The notes: generated by a model not told the origin, from the sequence alone. DNA of 64,000 nucleotides from Shewanella kaireitica (GCF_023284045.1 NZ_JAKIKQ010000004.1:248001-312000); one strand, 5' to 3'; shown: positions 43,262-53,710, counted from the first letter of the stretch. Program-made: numbers and translations.

Positions 43262-44341
43262 ATGTCGGCAATGCCACAACCACAGCTTGATGCTCTCAGT
43301 GTGAATCGCCCACAACTGGTCGATGTTCAGCAAGCCGCGAATATGTCCAATCGCATGGAGCATATTCTGCAGGCGATGCCGTCAGGCGTAGTGATCATTA
43401 ATGGCGACGGAATTGTGACAGACGCAAACCCGGTTGCAATTGAGCTACTTGGTGGGCCGTTAGAGGGGCTGCGCTGGTTTAAAGTGATCAATCAAGCTTT
43501 CTCTCCGAAAGATGATGATGGTCATGAAGTGTCACTGCGTAATGGTCGACGGGTCAAACTTGCTATAACGCCACTAACGCCTGAGCCAGGTCAGCTGATT
43601 GTATTAACCGATCTGACAGAGACCCGTTTACTACAAAAGAATTTGTCTCATCTGCAACGGTTGTCAGCATTAGGAAAAATGGTGGCAACACTCGCTCACC
43701 AAGTTCGTACGCCTCTTAGTGCTGCATTGTTGTATGCATCAAATCTCGCCAGCCCGAAGATTTCAGATAGCGCCAGACAGCGCTTTCAAGGGAAGTTAGT
43801 TGATAGGCTTAATGAACTCGAACACCAAGTTAATGACATGCTATTGATGGCTAAAGGCCGTCAACAAGAGTTAGATGTGGTGGTTAATATCGAAGATGTT
43901 ATTGATAGCGTGCTGAATAATTGCCAGCCAATAGCGGCTCAGAAAGGCTGTCAGCTCGAATTTATTAATCATGCCACTCAGTGTATACGTGCCAATGATT
44001 CTGCATTGAGTTCGGCAATTAATAATCTAGTGGTCAACAGTATTGAGGCTGGCGCAACAAAAATTAATATTAAGACCTATGATACTGAAACGGCATTGCA
44101 TGTTGATGTTATTGATAACGGAAAAGGCTTAGATAGCGATATGCAGCAACAGGTGCTCGAACCTTTCTTTACCACTAAAGCGCAGGGGACCGGGCTTGGA
44201 TTAGCTGTTGTGCAGTCAGTCGTCAATAACCATGGTGGCATGATGCAGTTTAGTTGCCATGTCGGTGAAGGTTGCACCGCCGCGCTTAAATTTCCACTGG
44301 CGAAACCACAAGTTGCCACTGACACCGTCGTTGGAGCATAG
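43262..44341 (+). CDS. flrB: Flagellar sensor histidine kinase FlrB
   Basis: A 359-residue cytoplasmic kinase with no membrane segment. The PAS domain (about 30-110; MEHILQAMPSGVVIINGDGIVTDANPVAIELLG) is followed by a dimerisation/phosphoacceptor domain with H146 in TLAHQVRTPLSAA. The HATPase domain has N-box INNLVVNSIEAGA, DNGKGLD and GTGLGLAVVQ. It phosphorylates FlrC. CGGAG lies five bases before ATG 43262; the longer in-frame reading from 43205 starts inside the sigma-54 promoter. It is separated from flrC by three bases. Confidence 0.94.
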   Translation: MSAMPQPQLDALSVNRPQLVDVQQAANMSNRMEHILQAMPSGVVIINGDGIVTDANPVAIELLGGPLEGLRWFKVINQAFSPKDDDGHEVSLRNGRRVKLAITPLTPEPGQLIVLTDLTETRLLQKNLSHLQRLSALGKMVATLAHQVRTPLSAALLYASNLASPKISDSARQRFQGKLVDRLNELEHQVNDMLLMAKGRQQELDVVVNIEDVIDSVLNNCQPIAAQKGCQLEFINHATQCIRANDSALSSAINNLVVNSIEAGATKINIKTYDTETALHVDVIDNGKGLDSDMQQQVLEPFFTTKAQGTGLGLAVVQSVVNNHGGMMQFSCHVGEGCTAALKFPLAKPQVATDTVVGA

Positions 44342-44344
44342 AGA

Positions 44345-45700
44345 ATGTCTGAAGGAAGATTACTGTTAGTTGAAGATGACGCATCATTAAGAGAGGCATT
44401 GCTCGATACCTTGATGCTAGCGCAATATGACTGCGTTGATGTCGAGTCGGCTGAAGCGGGTATTTTAGCGCTTAAAAACGACAGCTTTGACATGGTGATA
44501 AGTGATGTGCAAATGGAAGGGATTGGTGGTCTTGGTTTGCTCAATTACCTGCAGCAGCACCATCCTAAAGTACCTATGTTATTGATGACGGCTTACGCGA
44601 CCATAGATAACGCAGTCAATGCAATGAAACTGGGCGCAGTAGATTATTTAGCTAAACCATTTTCGCCAGAAGTATTGCTTAACCAAGTATCACGTTACCT
44701 ACCTGCAAAATCGATAGAAGGCAGCCCTGTTGTAGCCGATGAAAAGAGCCTGGCATTGTTATCTTTAGCGCAACGAGTTGCGGTATCTGATGCCTCGGTG
44801 ATGATCATGGGCCCAAGTGGCAGCGGTAAAGAGGTGCTTGCGCGTTACATACATCAGCATAGTCATCGCTCTGCTGAGCCATTTGTAGCAATTAACTGTG
44901 CGGCAATACCGGAGAACATGCTAGAAGCAACACTGTTTGGTTATGAGAAAGGGGCGTTTACTGGCGCGTACCAAGCATGCCCAGGAAAATTTGAACAAGC
45001 GCAAGGGGGCACACTACTGCTGGATGAAATTTCAGAAATGGAATTGGGTCTGCAAGCGAAGTTATTGCGCGTGCTTCAAGAACGAGAAGTTGAGCGTTTA
45101 GGTGGTCGGAAAACCATTAAGTTGAACGTCCGAGTGCTAGCAACCTCTAACCGAGATCTAAAAGCGCTGGCAGAGGCCGGCGAATTTAGAGAAGATCTTT
45201 ACTACCGAATTAATGTTTTTCCGCTCACGTGGCCAGCGCTGAATCAGCGTCCTGCTGACATTTTACCTCTGGCAAGGCATTTAATTAGTCGCCATGCAAC
45301 GGCGATGAACAGGACCGAAGTCCCTGAACTTGCAGAATGTGCCTCACGCCGACTATTGACACACCGCTGGCCTGGTAACGTTCGAGAGCTTGATAATGTC
45401 GTGCAGCGAGCGCTTATTTTGAGTGTCGGGAATGCAATCACCATTGCTGATATTATTATCGATTCTTGCGATATCTCATTAACTGCGGAGGTAAACTCGG
45501 TAACTGAGGAGACTAAGAGCAATGAGCTTGACGGCTTAGGGAATGAACTTAAAGCGCAAGAACATGTGATTATTTTAGAGACTCTGAGCCAGTGCAACGG
45601 CAGTCGTAAAGAGGTTGCTGAAAAATTGGGGATCAGCGCGCGTACTTTGCGTTATAAAATGGCCAAAATGCGTGACTCTGGGATTGAAATTCCGGCTTAA
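44345..45700 (+). CDS. flrC: Sigma-54-dependent flagellar response regulator FlrC
   Basis: A 451-residue NtrC-type regulator. The receiver domain (about 1-120) has phospho-acceptor D54 in ISDVQMEG. The AAA+ domain has Walker A GPSGSGKE, an intact GAFTGA loop and Walker B GTLLLDEISEM. The C-terminal Fis helix-turn-helix is NGSRKEVAEKLGISARTLRYKMAKMR. Phosphorylated by FlrB, it activates hook-basal-body operons and the sigma-54-dependent flagellin. It is co-transcribed with flrB. Confidence 0.96.
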   Translation: MSEGRLLLVEDDASLREALLDTLMLAQYDCVDVESAEAGILALKNDSFDMVISDVQMEGIGGLGLLNYLQQHHPKVPMLLMTAYATIDNAVNAMKLGAVDYLAKPFSPEVLLNQVSRYLPAKSIEGSPVVADEKSLALLSLAQRVAVSDASVMIMGPSGSGKEVLARYIHQHSHRSAEPFVAINCAAIPENMLEATLFGYEKGAFTGAYQACPGKFEQAQGGTLLLDEISEMELGLQAKLLRVLQEREVERLGGRKTIKLNVRVLATSNRDLKALAEAGEFREDLYYRINVFPLTWPALNQRPADILPLARHLISRHATAMNRTEVPELAECASRRLLTHRWPGNVRELDNVVQRALILSVGNAITIADIIIDSCDISLTAEVNSVTEETKSNELDGLGNELKAQEHVIILETLSQCNGSRKEVAEKLGISARTLRYKMAKMRDSGIEIPA

Positions 45701-45837
45701 GCGCTGACAGGACGCATTGGGTAGCTAATACGCAGTCTACTATTTGAGTGTTCTCAGCCTTGCTAGCAAAGAGCAGTAACAGTAAAAGTGTCAGATTTTT
45801 GCTGTTGCTTTCTTCATAATGAGTCGCTGCTGTAAAC

Positions 45838-45859
45838 GTAGGTCGGCATTTATGCCGTC
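45838..45859 (-). repeat. REP-like palindromic repeat, single copy
   Basis: GTAGGTCGGCATTTATGCCG followed by TC, the reverse complement of the repeats at 42929-43092. It lies between flrC and the fliE promoter. Confidence 0.85.
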
Positions 45860-45929
45860 GCTTTGCTTTGCCGTTATGGCTTGAAGCTAAATCCACTACT
45901 TCAAACCTTATTAATACCTTTCTATAAAC

Positions 45930-45946
45930 TGGCACGATTACTGCTT
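45930..45946 (+). promoter_or_regulatory. Sigma-54 promoter for fliEFGHIJ
   Basis: TGGCACGATTACTGCTT: GG (45931-45932), ten bases, GC (45943-45944). The -24 half is perfect. The leader to the fliE ATG is about 43 bases. Confidence 0.87.
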
Positions 45947-45997
45947 TATCTAGCTCAATTAAGATTTTCGTCAAGAAAACGACATTGGGAGATAGCT

Positions 45998-46330
45998 ATG
46001 CAAATCGGCGCTAATTCTTTACTGCAAGAGATGCAGTCACTTAACGGTCAAATCGGCACTCAAGGCGCTCAAACAAGTGTTGCCCGTCAAGTGAACAACA
46101 CTTCTGGTGCTGATTTTGGTCAACTGCTCTCTCAAGCTGTTGGAAATGTGAGCGAACTTCAGTCAAATGCATCTAATTTGGCCACTCGCCTTGATATGGG
46201 CGATACCACAGTGACATTATCTGATACCGTTATCGCGCGTGAAAAATCTAGCGTTGCTTTTGAAGCAACCGTGCAAGTAAGAAATAAGCTCGTAGAAGCT
46301 TATAAAGACATTATGAGTATGCCTGTTTAG
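45998..46330 (+). CDS. fliE: MS ring-rod junction protein FliE
   Basis: A 110-residue protein (E. coli 104). FGQLLSQAVGNVSELQSNASNLATRLDMGD and the C-terminal VQVRNKLVEAYKDIMSMPV are diagnostic. GGGAG lies seven bases before ATG 45998. An in-frame reading from 45863 would begin upstream of the sigma-54 promoter and was rejected. It joins the MS ring to the rod. First gene of the fliEFGHIJ operon. Confidence 0.96.
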   Translation: MQIGANSLLQEMQSLNGQIGTQGAQTSVARQVNNTSGADFGQLLSQAVGNVSELQSNASNLATRLDMGDTTVTLSDTVIAREKSSVAFEATVQVRNKLVEAYKDIMSMPV

Positions 46331-46359
46331 GCCTTTATCACTAAAAGCAGGTAGCAATT

Positions 46360-48069
46360 GTGAGTACAGAAATGGTCGTAGGAACAGGTTCAAACGTCGC
46401 TGCCGCTGGGCAGTCTGGTGGTGTTCAAGAGGAGCATAAACCAGGGGTGATGGGATCGATTGGCAATATCGACATGTTACGCCAAGTAACCATGATATTA
46501 GCCCTGGCTATCTGTTTAGCATTAGCTGTTTTTGTGATGATTTGGGCCCAAGAGCCTGAATACCGACCTTTGGGGCAAATGAGTACGCAAGAGATGGTTC
46601 AAGTACTCGATGAGCTCGATAAAAACAAAATTAAATACCAGATCCAAGGTGATGTGGTAAAAGTGCCAGAAGACAAATATCAAGATGTAAAAATGATGCT
46701 AAGCCGTGCTGGTTTAGATCAAGCCGCTGCCAATGATGACTACTTAAGTAAAGACAGTGGTTTTGGCGTCAGCCAGCGTATGGAGCAAGCTCGCCTTAAA
46801 CATAGCCAAGAGCAAAACCTTGCTCGCGCTATTGAAGAACTTAAAAGTGTTAGCCGCGCCAAAGTTATCTTAGCTCTGCCAAAAGAAAATGTTTTTGCCC
46901 GAAATCGCTCTAAGCCAAGCGCAACAGTTGTAGTGAACACTCGCCGCGGTGGCCTTGGTCAAGAAGAGGTCGATTCGATTGTCGATATCGTCGCATCAGC
47001 GGTTCACAACCTAGAGCCGAATAAAGTGACTGTTACCGATTCAAATGGTCGTCTTCTGAATTCGGGTAGCCAAGATGGCGTGTCTGCAATTGCTCGTCGT
47101 GAACTTGAAATTGTTCAACAAAAAGAATCTGAATACCGTAATAAGGTAGAGTCAATTTTGATGCCGATTCTAGGCCCTGAAAACTTTACCTCGCAAGTTG
47201 ACGTTAGCATGGACTTTACAGCCGTAGAGCAAACCGCTAAGCGTTACAATCCTGACTTACCGGCGCTGCGCAGTGAGATGGTAGTAGAGAACAACTCTAA
47301 TGGCGGCACCACTGGTGGGATCCCAGGCGCTTTGTCTAATCAGCCACCGATGAATTCTGATATTCCTGAAGAGGTGGGTACAGAAACAACGTCTGTTAGC
47401 AGTGGTAGCAGCCATAAAGAAGCCACACGCAACTTTGAACTTGATACCACTATCAGCCACACTCGGCAGCAAATAGGCACATTAAGACGTGTCAGTGTGT
47501 CGGTAGCGGTTGATTTTAAAAATGCCCCTGCTGCTGAAGATGGTAGTGTCACACGCGTCCCTCGCACCGAACAAGAGCTAGCCAACATTCGCCGTTTACT
47601 CGAAGGTGCCGTTGGTTTTAACACCCAACGCGGTGACATGATTGAAGTTGTTACTGTGCCGTTTATGGATCAGTTAATAGAAGATGCGCCAGCACCAGAA
47701 ATGTGGGAACAACCTTGGTTTTGGCGTGCAGTAAAATTAGGCTTAGGTACCTTAGTTGCGCTGGCGATAGTGATGTTTATTATCAGTCCAATGCTAAAAC
47801 GTATTGTCTACCCAGATAGCGCCAAGCTGCCAGAAGAGCCAAAGATGGGCGATGAACTGGCTGAGATTGAAGATCAATATGCTGCTGATACATTAGGCAT
47901 GTTAGAGCGCCCTGAAGCTGAATACAGCTATGCCGATGACGGGTCGATTTTAATTCCCGACTTGCATAAAGATGATGACATGATTAAAGCCATCCGCGCG
48001 ATTGTCGCGAATGAACCTGAACTATCGACTCAAGTCGTGAAAAATTGGTTAATTGAAGATGACAAATAA
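46360..48069 (+). CDS. fliF: MS-ring protein FliF
   Basis: A 569-residue inner-membrane protein (E. coli 552). The first transmembrane helix is at about 40-62 and the second at about 455-478. The periplasmic part carries the secretin-like ring-building motifs (GVSQRMEQARLKHSQEQNLARAIEELKSVSRAKVILALP). The cytoplasmic C-terminus, which binds FliG, ends in VKNWLIEDDK. It starts with GTG. It overlaps the fliG start by eleven bases. Confidence 0.96.
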   Translation: MSTEMVVGTGSNVAAAGQSGGVQEEHKPGVMGSIGNIDMLRQVTMILALAICLALAVFVMIWAQEPEYRPLGQMSTQEMVQVLDELDKNKIKYQIQGDVVKVPEDKYQDVKMMLSRAGLDQAAANDDYLSKDSGFGVSQRMEQARLKHSQEQNLARAIEELKSVSRAKVILALPKENVFARNRSKPSATVVVNTRRGGLGQEEVDSIVDIVASAVHNLEPNKVTVTDSNGRLLNSGSQDGVSAIARRELEIVQQKESEYRNKVESILMPILGPENFTSQVDVSMDFTAVEQTAKRYNPDLPALRSEMVVENNSNGGTTGGIPGALSNQPPMNSDIPEEVGTETTSVSSGSSHKEATRNFELDTTISHTRQQIGTLRRVSVSVAVDFKNAPAAEDGSVTRVPRTEQELANIRRLLEGAVGFNTQRGDMIEVVTVPFMDQLIEDAPAPEMWEQPWFWRAVKLGLGTLVALAIVMFIISPMLKRIVYPDSAKLPEEPKMGDELAEIEDQYAADTLGMLERPEAEYSYADDGSILIPDLHKDDDMIKAIRAIVANEPELSTQVVKNWLIEDDK

Positions 48070-49114
48070 TACTCCCGTAGAGGGGCAAGCAGTAACACCC
48101 GCACCTGGGTTTAAGCCTGAAGATTTAAATGGTATCGAAAAAACGGCCATATTGTTGTTGAGCCTAAGTGAAAGTGATGCCGCTTCTATATTGAAGCACC
48201 TAGAGCCAAAACAGGTGCAGAAGGTCGGTATGGCAATGGCTGCAATGCAGGACTTTGGCCAAGAAAAGGTCATTGGGGTACATAAACTATTTTTAGACGA
48301 TATCCAAAAGTACTCATCTATCGGTTTCAATAGCGAAGAGTTCGTCCGTAAGGCTTTAACCGCTGCGTTAGGCGAAGACAAAGCCGGTAACTTGATTGAG
48401 CAGATCATTATGGGCAGTGGCGCCAAAGGTCTCGACTCGCTTAAGTGGATGGACGCACGCCAAGTAGCGACTATCATTCAAAACGAACATCCGCAGATCC
48501 AAACCATTGTTTTATCTTATTTAGAGCCAGATCAAGCGGCAGAAATATTTGCTCAATTCCCTGAAAACACTCGTTTAGATCTCATGATGCGAATCGCTAA
48601 TCTTGAAGAGGTGCAGCCAGCAGCACTACAAGAGCTTAACGATATCATGGAGAAACAGTTTGCTGGGCAAGGCGGTGCGCAAGCTGCGAAGATGGGCGGT
48701 CTCAAAGCGGCTGCAAATATTATGAACTATCTCGATACTGGCGTTGAAAGCCATCTTATGGAAACCATGCGTGAGTCTGATGAAGAGATGGCGCAACAGA
48801 TCCAAGATCTTATGTTTGTGTTTGAGAACTTGAGTGATGTCGATGATATGGGCATTCAAGTACTGCTTCGAGAAGTGCAGCAAGATGTATTAATGAAGGC
48901 ACTCAAAGGCACTGATGATCAACTCAAAGAGAAGCTCCTTGGTAACATGTCTAAACGTGCGGCCGAATTGCTGCGTGATGATTTAGAAGCGATGGGACCT
49001 ATTAGGATAAGTGAAGTTGAAGTGGCGCAAAAAGAGATCTTATCGATTGCACGCCGCCTAAGTGAAAGCGGTGAGCTTATGCTCGGCGGTGGCAGTGGTG
49101 AAGAGTTCTTATAA
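48059..49114 (+). CDS. fliG: Flagellar motor switch protein FliG
   Basis: A 351-residue protein (E. coli 331). The N-terminal domain (LNGIEKTAILLLSLSESDAASILKHLEPKQVQKVG), middle domain (EHPQIQTIVLSYLEPDQAAEIFAQFPE) and C-terminal torque helix region (MFVFENLSDVDDMGIQVLLREV...NMSKRAAELLRDDLEAMGPIRISEVE, with the charged residues that face the stator) are intact. ATG 48059 lies inside the end of fliF, so translation is coupled. A TTG two codons earlier is possible. Its stop overlaps the fliH ATG by one base. Confidence 0.96.
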   Translation: MTNNTPVEGQAVTPAPGFKPEDLNGIEKTAILLLSLSESDAASILKHLEPKQVQKVGMAMAAMQDFGQEKVIGVHKLFLDDIQKYSSIGFNSEEFVRKALTAALGEDKAGNLIEQIIMGSGAKGLDSLKWMDARQVATIIQNEHPQIQTIVLSYLEPDQAAEIFAQFPENTRLDLMMRIANLEEVQPAALQELNDIMEKQFAGQGGAQAAKMGGLKAAANIMNYLDTGVESHLMETMRESDEEMAQQIQDLMFVFENLSDVDDMGIQVLLREVQQDVLMKALKGTDDQLKEKLLGNMSKRAAELLRDDLEAMGPIRISEVEVAQKEILSIARRLSESGELMLGGGSGEEFL

Positions 49115-50076
49115 TGGCTGACTCCAAAGAGCCTAAAGGGGCGACAGTTAACACAACCGATGAGTTTGGTCACTGGGACTTGCCCGATATTAGCCAAGCA
49201 GTAGATACCTCATCATTGAATATGTTTGGTCGACATGGCTCCAGTATCGACATTGAAGATGATGGCGAGGCTGAAGCTATTTTGCCGCCGACATTAACTG
49301 AGATTGAAGATATTCGCGCCGATGCCGAGCGAGAAGGATTTGTCCAAGGACAAGAGGCGGGTCATGCAGAAGGGCTTGAAAAAGGCCGTTTAGCAGGGCT
49401 AGAGCAGGGACATAGCGAGGGTTTTGAACAGGGAAAAGAGCAGGGGCATGAGGCTGGCTTACAAGCTGCTGCCGAGATGCTACAACGCTTTGAAGCATTA
49501 CTTGCACAGTTCGAGCAACCACTCAGTATTCTCGATACTGAAATCGAGAAAGAGTTGCTATCGACATCAATGAGCCTGGCAAAAGCCGTTATCGGCCACG
49601 AGCTTAAAACCCACCCTGAACATATATTAAGTGCACTACGCCAAGGCGTTGATTCGCTGCCGATTAAACAGCAGCAAGTGAACATCAGAGTGACGCCTGA
49701 TGACGAAGCATTGATCAGCGGGCTCTATAGTGCAGCGCAATTAGAAAAAAACCGCTGGGATATCGAAGCCGATCCAAGCTTATCCGCAGGTGACTGTATT
49801 ATAAGCAGCGGGCGCAGTCATATCGATATGACGGTCGATACACGAATTCAACATGTCTTTTTTGAGTTAGAAAAAACTCAGCAAGATTTACTGCAGCAAA
49901 AAGAACAGCAAGAGGAAGCGCTACTTAATCAAAGAGCGAGTAAGCAAGCTGCTGTTGAGAGCGCAGAGCCTAATTCGACTCCAGCAATAGAGACACAACA
50001 AGAACAGCAAGCTCAAGAATCCGCCCCTGCCGCCGAAGGTGAACATGCCAACACGCCAACACCGACTGCGCAGTAA
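49114..50076 (+). CDS. fliH: Flagellar export ATPase regulator FliH
   Basis: A 320-residue protein (E. coli 235). A variable N-terminus is followed by an uninterrupted run of glycine-every-fourth-residue repeats at about 74-115 ([17 protein letters not shown] and so on), the hallmark of the FliH stalk. An E/V-type stalk domain comes next ([30 protein letters not shown]...). The Gln/Glu-rich tail after about residue 255 is an extension not needed by the family. FliH holds FliI at the export gate. It overlaps fliI by 32 bases. Confidence 0.95.
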   Translation: MADSKEPKGATVNTTDEFGHWDLPDISQAVDTSSLNMFGRHGSSIDIEDDGEAEAILPPTLTEIEDIRADAEREGFVQGQEAGHAEGLEKGRLAGLEQGHSEGFEQGKEQGHEAGLQAAAEMLQRFEALLAQFEQPLSILDTEIEKELLSTSMSLAKAVIGHELKTHPEHILSALRQGVDSLPIKQQQVNIRVTPDDEALISGLYSAAQLEKNRWDIEADPSLSAGDCIISSGRSHIDMTVDTRIQHVFFELEKTQQDLLQQKEQQEEALLNQRASKQAAVESAEPNSTPAIETQQEQQAQESAPAAEGEHANTPTPTAQ

Positions 50077-51385
50077 ACTTGCGCAGCACCACAGTAAGGT
50101 GAATCCTTTTGTGGCCGAAGCCAGCGGACAGTTAGTTCGTGTGGTGGGTTTAACACTAGAAGCTACCGGTTGCCGGGCTTCAGTCGGCAGTCTTTGCTCG
50201 ATAGAAACTATGTCTGGTGAGCTTGTGGCCGAAGTGATTGGTTTTGATGATGAGCTGTTGTACTTGATGCCAATTGAAGAGCTTAGCGGCGTGCTGCCAG
50301 GGGCAAAAGTCACTCCGCTCGGGCAGCAGTCTGGTTTAAGTGTCGGACTGGCATTATTAGGCCGAGTGCTTGATGGCAGTGGCCTACCGATTGATGGCTT
50401 AGGCAACCTGCAAACAGATCAAAAAGCCCCGACTCACGCCCCTGCAATAAACCCTTTAGCAAGACGCGCGATTAGCGAACCGCTCGATGTGGGTGTGCGA
50501 GCCATTAACTCAATGCTGACCGTAGGTAAAGGTCAGCGAATGGGACTCTTTGCCGGTTCTGGTGTGGGTAAAAGTGTGCTGTTAGGCATGATGACCCGAG
50601 GCACTACCGCCGACATCATTGTGGTGGGGTTAGTCGGAGAGCGTGGCCGTGAAGTTAAAGAGTTTATTGAAGAGATTTTAGGCCCTGAAGGCCGTGCACG
50701 CTCAGTCGTTGTTGCCGCGCCGGCAGATACCTCGCCATTGATGCGCCTGCGCGCATGTGAAACCTCAACACGGATTGCCGAGTATTTTCGCGACATGGGT
50801 TACAGCGTACTGCTATTGATGGACAGTTTAACCCGTTATGCTCAGGCGCAGCGCGAAATAGCATTGGCCGTCGGCGAACCACCTGCAACCAAAGGCTATC
50901 CGCCTTCAGTATTTGCCAAGCTGCCTAAACTGGTGGAAAGAGCTGGCAATGGCGGTGGTAAACAGGGCTCGATTACCGCCTTTTACACGGTATTGACAGA
51001 GGGGGATGATCTACAAGATCCTATTGCCGACGCATCACGAGCAATCCTTGACGGCCATATCGTTCTTTCCCGATCGCTGGCTGATTCCGGTCATTATCCT
51101 GCGATAGATATCGAAGCGTCCATTAGTCGTGTCGCGCCTATGGTGATAACGACAGAGCACTTAGAGGCAATGCGCCGAGTAAAGCAGGTTTATTCACTGT
51201 ATCAGCAGAACAAAGATCTAATCTCTATTGGTGCTTATACCCAAGGCAGCGATCCTCGAATTGATAATGCAATTCGGCTACAACCCGCTATGAATGCATT
51301 TTTACGCCAAACCATGAAAGATGCCATTACCTTTGACAGTAGTACGCTTATGTTGAGCCAATTGGGCGCGCAGTGTCAGGTTTAG
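50045..51385 (+). CDS. fliI: Flagellum-specific export ATPase FliI
   Basis: A 446-residue F1-beta-like ATPase (E. coli 457). Walker A GSGVGKS at 171-177, Walker [22 protein letters not shown], and the family signatures [16 protein letters not shown] and [14 protein letters not shown]. It energises export chaperone release. AAGG lies before ATG 50045; an in-frame GTG at 50039 overlaps that site. The gene starts inside the end of fliH, and fliJ follows after 30 bases. Confidence 0.96.
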   Translation: MPTRQHRLRSKLAQHHSKVNPFVAEASGQLVRVVGLTLEATGCRASVGSLCSIETMSGELVAEVIGFDDELLYLMPIEELSGVLPGAKVTPLGQQSGLSVGLALLGRVLDGSGLPIDGLGNLQTDQKAPTHAPAINPLARRAISEPLDVGVRAINSMLTVGKGQRMGLFAGSGVGKSVLLGMMTRGTTADIIVVGLVGERGREVKEFIEEILGPEGRARSVVVAAPADTSPLMRLRACETSTRIAEYFRDMGYSVLLLMDSLTRYAQAQREIALAVGEPPATKGYPPSVFAKLPKLVERAGNGGGKQGSITAFYTVLTEGDDLQDPIADASRAILDGHIVLSRSLADSGHYPAIDIEASISRVAPMVITTEHLEAMRRVKQVYSLYQQNKDLISIGAYTQGSDPRIDNAIRLQPAMNAFLRQTMKDAITFDSSTLMLSQLGAQCQV

Positions 51386-51415
51386 TATTGAGCAGAATCA
51401 ATGAGTAATAGATAA

Positions 51416-51862
51416 ATGGCCAAAGCTGATCCACTTTTTACCGTTCTTAAATTAAACCAAGAGGCGGAGGAGCAAGCATCTCTGCAACTTCGTGCTGCTC
51501 AATTAGAGTTACAGCGCAGACAAAGCCAACTAAAGGCGTTGCAAGACTATCGTTTAGATTACATGAAACAGATGGAGCAACAGCAAGGTAAAAACATCAG
51601 CGCGAGTTACTATCATCAATTTCATCAATTCGTACGTCAGGTGGATGATGCCATCGTCCAGCAAGTCAATTCGGTCCAAGAAGCAAACACCCAACAGCAA
51701 CATCGACAAACTCATTGGCAAGAGAAACAGCAAAAACGTAAAGCTGTAGAGCTGCTATTGGCTAATAAAGCCGAAAAAGCTCAGCTTGCCGAGCAACGCA
51801 GGGAACAGAAGATGGTTGATGAGTTTGCCTCGCAGCAGTTTTACCGTAAGTCACGCCGCTAG
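51416..51862 (+). CDS. fliJ: Flagellar export protein FliJ
   Basis: A 148-residue, almost fully coiled-coil protein (E. coli 147) rich in Gln, Glu and Lys: EEQASLQLRAAQLELQRRQSQLKALQDYRLDYMKQ and the C-terminal QKMVDEFASQQFYRK. It acts as the central stalk of the FliI hexamer and as an escort for chaperones. Last gene of the fliE operon. Confidence 0.93.
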   Translation: MAKADPLFTVLKLNQEAEEQASLQLRAAQLELQRRQSQLKALQDYRLDYMKQMEQQQGKNISASYYHQFHQFVRQVDDAIVQQVNSVQEANTQQQHRQTHWQEKQQKRKAVELLLANKAEKAQLAEQRREQKMVDEFASQQFYRKSRR

Positions 51863-51935
51863 ATTTATTACGCCAGATTTAAAGCACTTGATGTAAAACA
51901 CTAGATTGCTGGCAGCTCAATATTCGCCGCTTTGT

Positions 51936-51952
51936 TGGCATCATAATTGCTG
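51936..51952 (+). promoter_or_regulatory. Sigma-54 promoter for fliK operon
   Basis: TTGGCATCATAATTGCT contains GG (51937-51938), ten bases, GC (51949-51950) and a TTGC -12 core. The leader to the fliK ATG at 52062 is about 100 bases. It lies in the 199-base gap after fliJ. Confidence 0.75.
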
Positions 51953-52061
51953 GGTTGTAGGTAATAGGTAATTTAAGCGAGCACTTAAGCCGATATTTTG
52001 ACGCTAATTACCCAACCTAACTATCTATTTTTGCTTTGATGGCAACGCTGACGGAGAAGTT

Positions 52062-53618
52062 ATGCAGCAGATGACCAATATATTACTCAGTAGTGCCGAT
52101 GCTGCCAGTGCTAAAAAGACAGCTGTAAGCGCAAAGCCCGAGCCGAGCGCAGAAGGTGATAATTTCTCTGCGGCACTTGCAAAGGCCAGCAAAGAGGGCG
52201 CTACTACTGAGCAAAAAACAGTAGATGGAAACGCAGCATTAACCACTGCAACGACAGGTGAACAAAAACAAGGCGACTTGAAAGACGCTAAGAGTAATGA
52301 AGAGTCAAACAGCAGTGATGATGTTAATCAGGTGCTGGCTCAAATTAACCTTGCCAACAACTTTCCAGTTAGCACAGATACTCATGCTGACTCGAAGATT
52401 GCCGCTGACGGCGAAGGTTTGCCGTTAGACGAAGATACTGCTGCAGAGCTTGTCATATTGAAAGCAAGCGCTGAAGAAACTGACAACAGCGACTCAGACA
52501 AATCCACCGCGTTATCTGATGAGATCTTACAAGCATTAAGCTTGCAAACTGGCATATCCGAACAAGCACTATCTGAAATGCCTGAAGCTGAACTTGAAGC
52601 GTTGCTGGCGCAAAGCCAGATTTTAGATGCCGACGGTAAGCTATTAGCCCAGTACGCAATCGTAGCGGCCCCAAGTATGGTAACCACAAATACTGCCGAT
52701 GGACTTAACACTGCTGCTAATAAAATCGATACAGCAAGTGGCTCTGAAGTAAGCAACAGTGCTAATCGTGGCCCAAAACTAGTACACAATAGCGCTGAGG
52801 CAGATGTGTTATCTCAGCAAGCAATCGATCCGAACACTAAAGCTGAAAGCCGCGACATTCTAGGCAAAGAAGCAGCTATTCAAACGGGAACTGCTACAAC
52901 AAACACTACTGAAGCGGTTTCAAAACGAGCTGATATAGACAATAGCAATAATGGAAAACTTAGCAATACTGCGGCTGCTGAGCAGCTTAAAGGCGCTGAG
53001 CTATCAGTGAGGCTCACACCTATTCAAATGGGACTGGAGGCAAACCTTGCTAGCGGCAATGAAGAACAGTCTACCCAAGATATTAAGACAGTATCTGGCC
53101 TGCAAGCACATAATCTACAAATTCAGCAGAGTTTAACTCGTGTAGAACCGCAGCAAATACAATTAGCGCTGAAACAACATGCAGATCAAGCGACTCAAAT
53201 GCAGGAGATGATCCAACGTTTCTCTCCGGTAATGAAACAGCAGTTGATGACCATGGTCAGTCAGGGAGTGCAACACGCTGAGATCAGGCTCGACCCTGCA
53301 GAGCTTGGCAGTATGATGGTACGGATCCAAGTTCAGGGGGATACAACTCAAGTGCAGTTCCAGGTGAGCCAGCATCAAACTCGAGATCTCGTTGAACAAG
53401 CAATGCCAAGATTACGTGAAATGTTAGCCGAGCAAGGTATGCAATTAACGGATGGCCAAGTATCACAAGGTGACCGAGGTAATGACCAATCATTCCAAGG
53501 TGATAGAGACAGCCAAGGTAATAGTCACAGCGAAATGGATGAAATTTCAGCAGAAGAGTTGATTGTTGGCGCAAATCAGGCAACAAGTTCGGCTTCAGGT
53601 ATAGATTATTACGCATAA
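52062..53618 (+). CDS. fliK: Hook-length control protein FliK
   Basis: A 518-residue protein (E. coli 375). The long, disordered Ala/Ser/Thr/Glu/Gln-rich N-terminal part acts as a ruler. The C-terminal Flg_hook domain is about 385-480: QMQEMIQRFSPVMKQQLMTMVSQG, AEIRLDPAELGSMMVRIQV and MPRLREMLAEQG. A Gln/Asp/Ser-rich tail with repeated QGDRG-like units follows. It switches FlhB specificity when the hook reaches its length. It has its own sigma-54 promoter and probably leads fliKLMNOPQR-flhB. Confidence 0.93.
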   Translation: MQQMTNILLSSADAASAKKTAVSAKPEPSAEGDNFSAALAKASKEGATTEQKTVDGNAALTTATTGEQKQGDLKDAKSNEESNSSDDVNQVLAQINLANNFPVSTDTHADSKIAADGEGLPLDEDTAAELVILKASAEETDNSDSDKSTALSDEILQALSLQTGISEQALSEMPEAELEALLAQSQILDADGKLLAQYAIVAAPSMVTTNTADGLNTAANKIDTASGSEVSNSANRGPKLVHNSAEADVLSQQAIDPNTKAESRDILGKEAAIQTGTATTNTTEAVSKRADIDNSNNGKLSNTAAAEQLKGAELSVRLTPIQMGLEANLASGNEEQSTQDIKTVSGLQAHNLQIQQSLTRVEPQQIQLALKQHADQATQMQEMIQRFSPVMKQQLMTMVSQGVQHAEIRLDPAELGSMMVRIQVQGDTTQVQFQVSQHQTRDLVEQAMPRLREMLAEQGMQLTDGQVSQGDRGNDQSFQGDRDSQGNSHSEMDEISAEELIVGANQATSSASGIDYYA

Positions 53619-53710
53619 GCAGGTAACCTATAGCACAGTTAAAGACTTGGCTTAACTTGTGAGATTGACCGAGTTAGGCAAGCGCATAAAAGTCCAGTTA
53701 GGGAAAGCAG

